Shown here piece after piece: positions 61,407 through 64,000 of a stretch of 64,000 nucleotides of DNA (position 1 is its first letter; each line of letters begins with the position of its first letter). Under the pieces are notes generated by a model. That model was not told the DNA's origin. It ran no database searches and worked only from the letters and a program-made list of their open reading frames with translations. The DNA is taken from positions 1,426,001-1,490,000 of the forward strand of contig NZ_LN831034.1 of assembly GCF_002055535.1 (NCBI RefSeq), written 5' to 3'. The position numbers and the translations under genes were made by a program. Source of the DNA: Streptococcus pyogenes. GTDB lineage: Bacteria; Bacillota; Bacilli; Lactobacillales; Streptococcaceae.

Positions 61407-62024
61407 CTATCTTTCCTCTTTCCATTTGATTTTAGGGAGGTTCCATTTTTTACGGTTGCCAATCATGCGTAAAGTCGTGAGTAAAACAACCAAGGCATAA
61501 CATTCAATCGTTGAATCTGCTAGTTTAAAATGCAAAACAATAGCTGCAAGAATGGACCACCCAGCATAGATTTCACTACGCAAAACACTAGGTTTTCGCC
61601 CTGCCAGAATATCTCTGACAACACCACCGCCTGCACCAGTCAACACAGCTGCTACAATGACAGCACTTAAAGGCTGGTTAAGACGGACAGCATGCAAGGC
61701 TCCTTGGACACTAAAAGCTGCCAGACCAATGGCATCAGTCAAAACAGCTGCCCGTACCCAACCTCTAGCCATTAGCTTAGGAAAAAGCATAATCAAAACC
61801 ATAGCAAAGAAAGCGCAAGTGAATTCTGGCTTTTGCCCCCATAAGGCCTCTATAGGTAAACCAATTAGGGTGTTTCGAATGGCTCCGCCTCCAAAGGCTG
61901 TCACGAAACCTAAAATAAAAATCCCTAAAATATCAAATTCTTCTTCCATGGCAACAATAGCACCAGAAAGAGCAAAGGCAATGGTCCCGATGATATTTAA
62001 AATTTCCCACATATCAATTGTCAT
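61407..62024 (-). CDS. TRIC / UPF0126 family membrane protein
   Basis: 205 residues, six to seven membrane helices. Two-fold repeats with a glycine signature: GFVTAFGGGAIRNTLIG and VLTGAGGGVVRDILAG, characteristic of the UPF0126 family, whose bacterial members form trimeric cation channels. It is probably co-transcribed with the downstream phosphatase (one-base spacing). Confidence 0.85.
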   Translation of the reverse strand: MTIDMWEILNIIGTIAFALSGAIVAMEEEFDILGIFILGFVTAFGGGAIRNTLIGLPIEALWGQKPEFTCAFFAMVLIMLFPKLMARGWVRAAVLTDAIGLAAFSVQGALHAVRLNQPLSAVIVAAVLTGAGGGVVRDILAGRKPSVLRSEIYAGWSILAAIVLHFKLADSTIECYALVVLLTTLRMIGNRKKWNLPKIKWKEER

Positions 62025-62109
62025 AAGCTACCCTATTGTCTTTTAGTCTTCTTTTAGTTTACCACGTTTTCCTTTAAAAAATAAGTAGAAAAAGATAAAA
62101 TGTAAGGAT

Positions 62110-62144
62110 AAAAAAGCAAGGATAAAACCCATTTTCATCCTTGC
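62110..62144 (-). terminator. Terminator of the lac operon
   Basis: GCAAGGAT/ATCCTTGC arms (62116-62123, 62137-62144) followed by TTTTTT on the minus strand, about 75 bases beyond the lacD stop. Confidence 0.75.
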
Positions 62145-62220
62145 TACAAAAGATTCAAACAATTATCCCCATACTTATCTTATCACATCAATGAGAGCTG
62201 CTTGATAGGATAAGGTTGTT

Positions 62221-63198
62221 TTAGATTTTTTCCGTCCAAGGGCTAGCGGTCTCTTCGAGTACCCTGTTTAACTCGTCAATATTTTGGAAGCCTTCAGTGC
62301 ATAGCCACTTTCTTGCTTCGTCCTCTCCTTTAGTAATATAAACTGGAACGGATCCTGCCCACGTGGCACGCCCACACAAAACACCACTAAATTGAGCACC
62401 TGCTGCTGCTGCAAAGTATAATGTCTCTTGAAAAAGTTTGGCAGATACGCCTGCACTCAAATAGATATAAGGGAGGTGGCTGGCAGCTTCTTGGTCTTGA
62501 AAAGCTTTAATAGCCTCAGCTTGACTGTAATGGACTTCCCCTTCAGTAAAACCTTCTACATAAGCCATATTAACAGGAACCTCTACTTTTAGCACATCAA
62601 CGCCAAAACGCTTATCCGAAAATACTGACATAGCACCGTTAACCTTATGTGGCTTAAGCTTTGCGTATGCCGCACTGTTGTTATCTGATATTCTCTCATC
62701 ATAACTCAAAAGTTCAAGAAAAAAAGGGATGTCTTCAGCTGTACATTCTGAACCAATGCGTTCAATATAAGCTTGTTTTTGTAAATTGATTTGTTCATCT
62801 CCATCAACATCATAATAGAGCAAAAATTTAATAGCATCTGCACCTGCTGCTTTCAACCGTTTGACCGACCATTCCACTAAGCAATCGGGTAAACGGCTAG
62901 TGGTTGTAGCATCATAACCTGTTTTTTCGTAAGCTAACAGTAAGCCTGTCTGATTAGCTCTTACCTTAGTAGCCAGCAACCCATATTCTGGATCTAATAA
63001 AATAGATGAAGCATAAGGCGTCAATTCCTCAGAAACGAGAACTTTCAATGTTTCTATCTGTGTAACTGTCGCTTCTCCTTCTTGATGTGCTGCCATCATT
63101 TGCTTCAGTGCACCTCGTTGATCAAAAGCTAAAGCTGATATGATTCCTTGATGGCTCACTTTTTCTAAGTAATGTCTTTTATTTGCTGTGATTGTCAT
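62221..63198 (-). CDS. lacD: Tagatose 1,6-diphosphate aldolase (LacD.1-type)
   Basis: 325 residues, the usual class I LacD. Catalytic residues are Lys in [10 protein letters not shown] and Glu in [26 protein letters not shown] is the typical N-terminus. Cleaves tagatose-1,6-bisphosphate to DHAP and glyceraldehyde-3-phosphate. In GAS the copy beside a truncated lacC (LacD.1) is reported to have become a regulator of SpeB, so context here suggests that copy (recalled, not shown). AGAGAGG ribosome site inside the lacC remnant. Confidence 0.93.
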   Translation of the reverse strand: MTITANKRHYLEKVSHQGIISALAFDQRGALKQMMAAHQEGEATVTQIETLKVLVSEELTPYASSILLDPEYGLLATKVRANQTGLLLAYEKTGYDATTTSRLPDCLVEWSVKRLKAAGADAIKFLLYYDVDGDEQINLQKQAYIERIGSECTAEDIPFFLELLSYDERISDNNSAAYAKLKPHKVNGAMSVFSDKRFGVDVLKVEVPVNMAYVEGFTEGEVHYSQAEAIKAFQDQEAASHLPYIYLSAGVSAKLFQETLYFAAAAGAQFSGVLCGRATWAGSVPVYITKGEDEARKWLCTEGFQNIDELNRVLEETASPWTEKI

Positions 63199-63199
63199 G

Positions 63200-63698
63200 T
63201 GATACCTCTCTTACTTGAAGTTGCTGATATAATTGTTTAAAAGTTGCCATAGTCATCAAATCTTGATAATAGTGAGTAGCTAGTCTCCTAGGCAGACTGC
63301 CTGAGAAGTTAAGACATCAAACGGCTTAGCAATAGTACTCATGTGGCTCAAAGAGACTTCGGCTTCGTCCACATCACTGTAGGGACCAGCTTCCAAAATT
63401 TTTGTCTGCATGCCTTCATGTAAAACAGCAATACAATTTCTCGTTTCCCCTTTGATTTTGAAAAATTGGTTAGAAATGCCCTGTTCTTGTAACTGATGAA
63501 TGATAAAGTCACCCAGCTTACCACCACTAAATCCTGTTGCCATAACTGACCAGCTTTTGCTAACATTCTGGTCACATTTAGCTCCTTATCACCAGCTGTT
63601 TTTGCCGTTCTGTCAACACAATTAACCGTGTCCATAGCCAGACAATCTAAAGGATAGGAAATAGCGACAGAAGGATTTAAGATAACTGTTAAACTCAT
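63200..63698 (-). pseudogene. lacC: lacC remnant (tagatose-6-phosphate kinase) with frameshift and internal deletion
   Basis: From the ATG at 63698 the frame gives [20 protein letters not shown] ... [11 protein letters not shown]. Near 63545 it shifts, and a second frame continues ([18 protein letters not shown] ... [23 protein letters not shown]) to a stop at 63280. The middle and most of the C-terminal half of the normal 310-residue kinase are missing; only a tail resembling [17 protein letters not shown] (about 63200-63260) survives next to lacD. The substrate motif AGGKGLN also reads AGDKELN. This matches the truncated lacC reported for the GAS Lac.1 locus. Confidence 0.85.
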
Positions 63699-63707
63699 CT
63701 CTTCTTC

Positions 63708-64000
63708 CTAATCGTGATACTCACCACGATCCCATTTTTCCAAAAATTCTGTAAAAAAATCAGGATCTTCTTGGTTGGCATGATGACTTTCCAAGTGGGC
63801 TATTTTAGCAATTAGCTTCTTATTCTCTTCAGTTTCTTTGTATTCTGCCTTGATAAAAGCATCTATAATATCACACATAAGAAGTTCACCCGTGATTTTA
63901 CCACCAAAGCCAATCACATTGGCATTCAATTCTTCCTTGGCATAAAGCGCTGTTGTCATATCTCGAACAAGGGCTGAACGAATACCTGGTACCTTGTTCA
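63708..64000 (-). CDS. lacB: Galactose-6-phosphate isomerase subunit LacB, 3' part
   Basis: Frame open to the right edge; 96 codons visible ending [11 protein letters not shown] ... [16 protein letters not shown]. The upstream codons [14 protein letters not shown] continue in frame before the Met at 63959, so the gene is the C-terminal part of a protein of about 171 residues and not a short gene. LacA-LacB isomerise galactose-6-phosphate to tagatose-6-phosphate. The gap to the lacC remnant is 9 bases. Confidence 0.94.

Noticed and set aside
63280..63543. 87-codon frame taken as a separate small gene
   Set aside because: It is the continuation of the lacC kinase sequence in another frame, without its own ribosome site.

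Overview
The window looks like a stretch of a Streptococcus pyogenes (group A Streptococcus) chromosome. It is AT-rich and Gram-positive in style, with AAGGAG ribosome sites and U-tailed hairpin terminators. The block recU / ypsA-gpsB-rnpB-rlmL-mapZ is the streptococcal cell-division neighbourhood. A lac operon whose lacC is an internal-deletion remnant beside an intact lacD matches my memory of the Lac.1 locus of this species. No phage, insertion sequence, CRISPR array, tRNA or rRNA was seen. Species is an inference from gene content and synteny, not from a database search.

Layout. 1-4124: priA (partial), rpoZ, gmk and rny. 4254-10088: a LysR-type regulator divergent from a five-gene operon (thiolase, CoA-transferase alpha and beta, 3-hydroxybutyrate dehydrogenase, GntP-type permease). 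On paper this is a complete route from 3-hydroxybutyrate or acetoacetate to acetyl-CoA, with CcpA-like sites at the promoter. 10162-17666: luxS, mapZ, rlmL, rnpB RNA, gpsB, ypsA, recU and pbp1A. 18133-28047: pepC, the NAD salvage pair pncB-nadE, an amino-acid permease with a CodY-like box, trxB, a DUF4059 protein, a two-gene amino-acid ABC importer without a binding protein, and a DEAD-box helicase. 28205-32754: rsmH-ftsL-pbp2x-mraY (peptidoglycan and division). 32841-35355: proB-proA followed by a multiply broken gene. 35420-38087: a two-gene ABC exporter and a small protein. 38280-42752: transketolase, transaldolase and a RofA-like regulator.

42742-48281 is the glycerol region: glpK, glpO and glpF plus a NADH-oxidase-like flavoprotein. 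glpK carries a one-base frameshift, and the flavoprotein lacks the expected redox cysteine. 48641-54784 holds a PepSY lipoprotein, a UPF0291 protein, glyQ-glyS behind a T-box riboswitch (with an odd 377-base insert between the two genes), an ICMT-like membrane protein and an aldo/keto reductase. 54903-58724: nagA with a palindromic NagR-type operator abutting its -35, a Na/Pi cotransporter, and an uncharacterised exported repeat protein. 58853-64000: DegV, a TetR regulator, a Cof-type HAD phosphatase, a TRIC/UPF0126 membrane protein, then lacD, the lacC remnant and the end of lacB.

Theme: much of the accessory carbon metabolism (ketone-body cassette, glycerol genes, transketolase, nagA) carries cre-like or NagR-like sites at its promoters, while several catabolic genes (glpK, lacC, the gene after proA) are broken. 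This fits a host-adapted pathogen trimming some carbon routes and keeping others under catabolite control.
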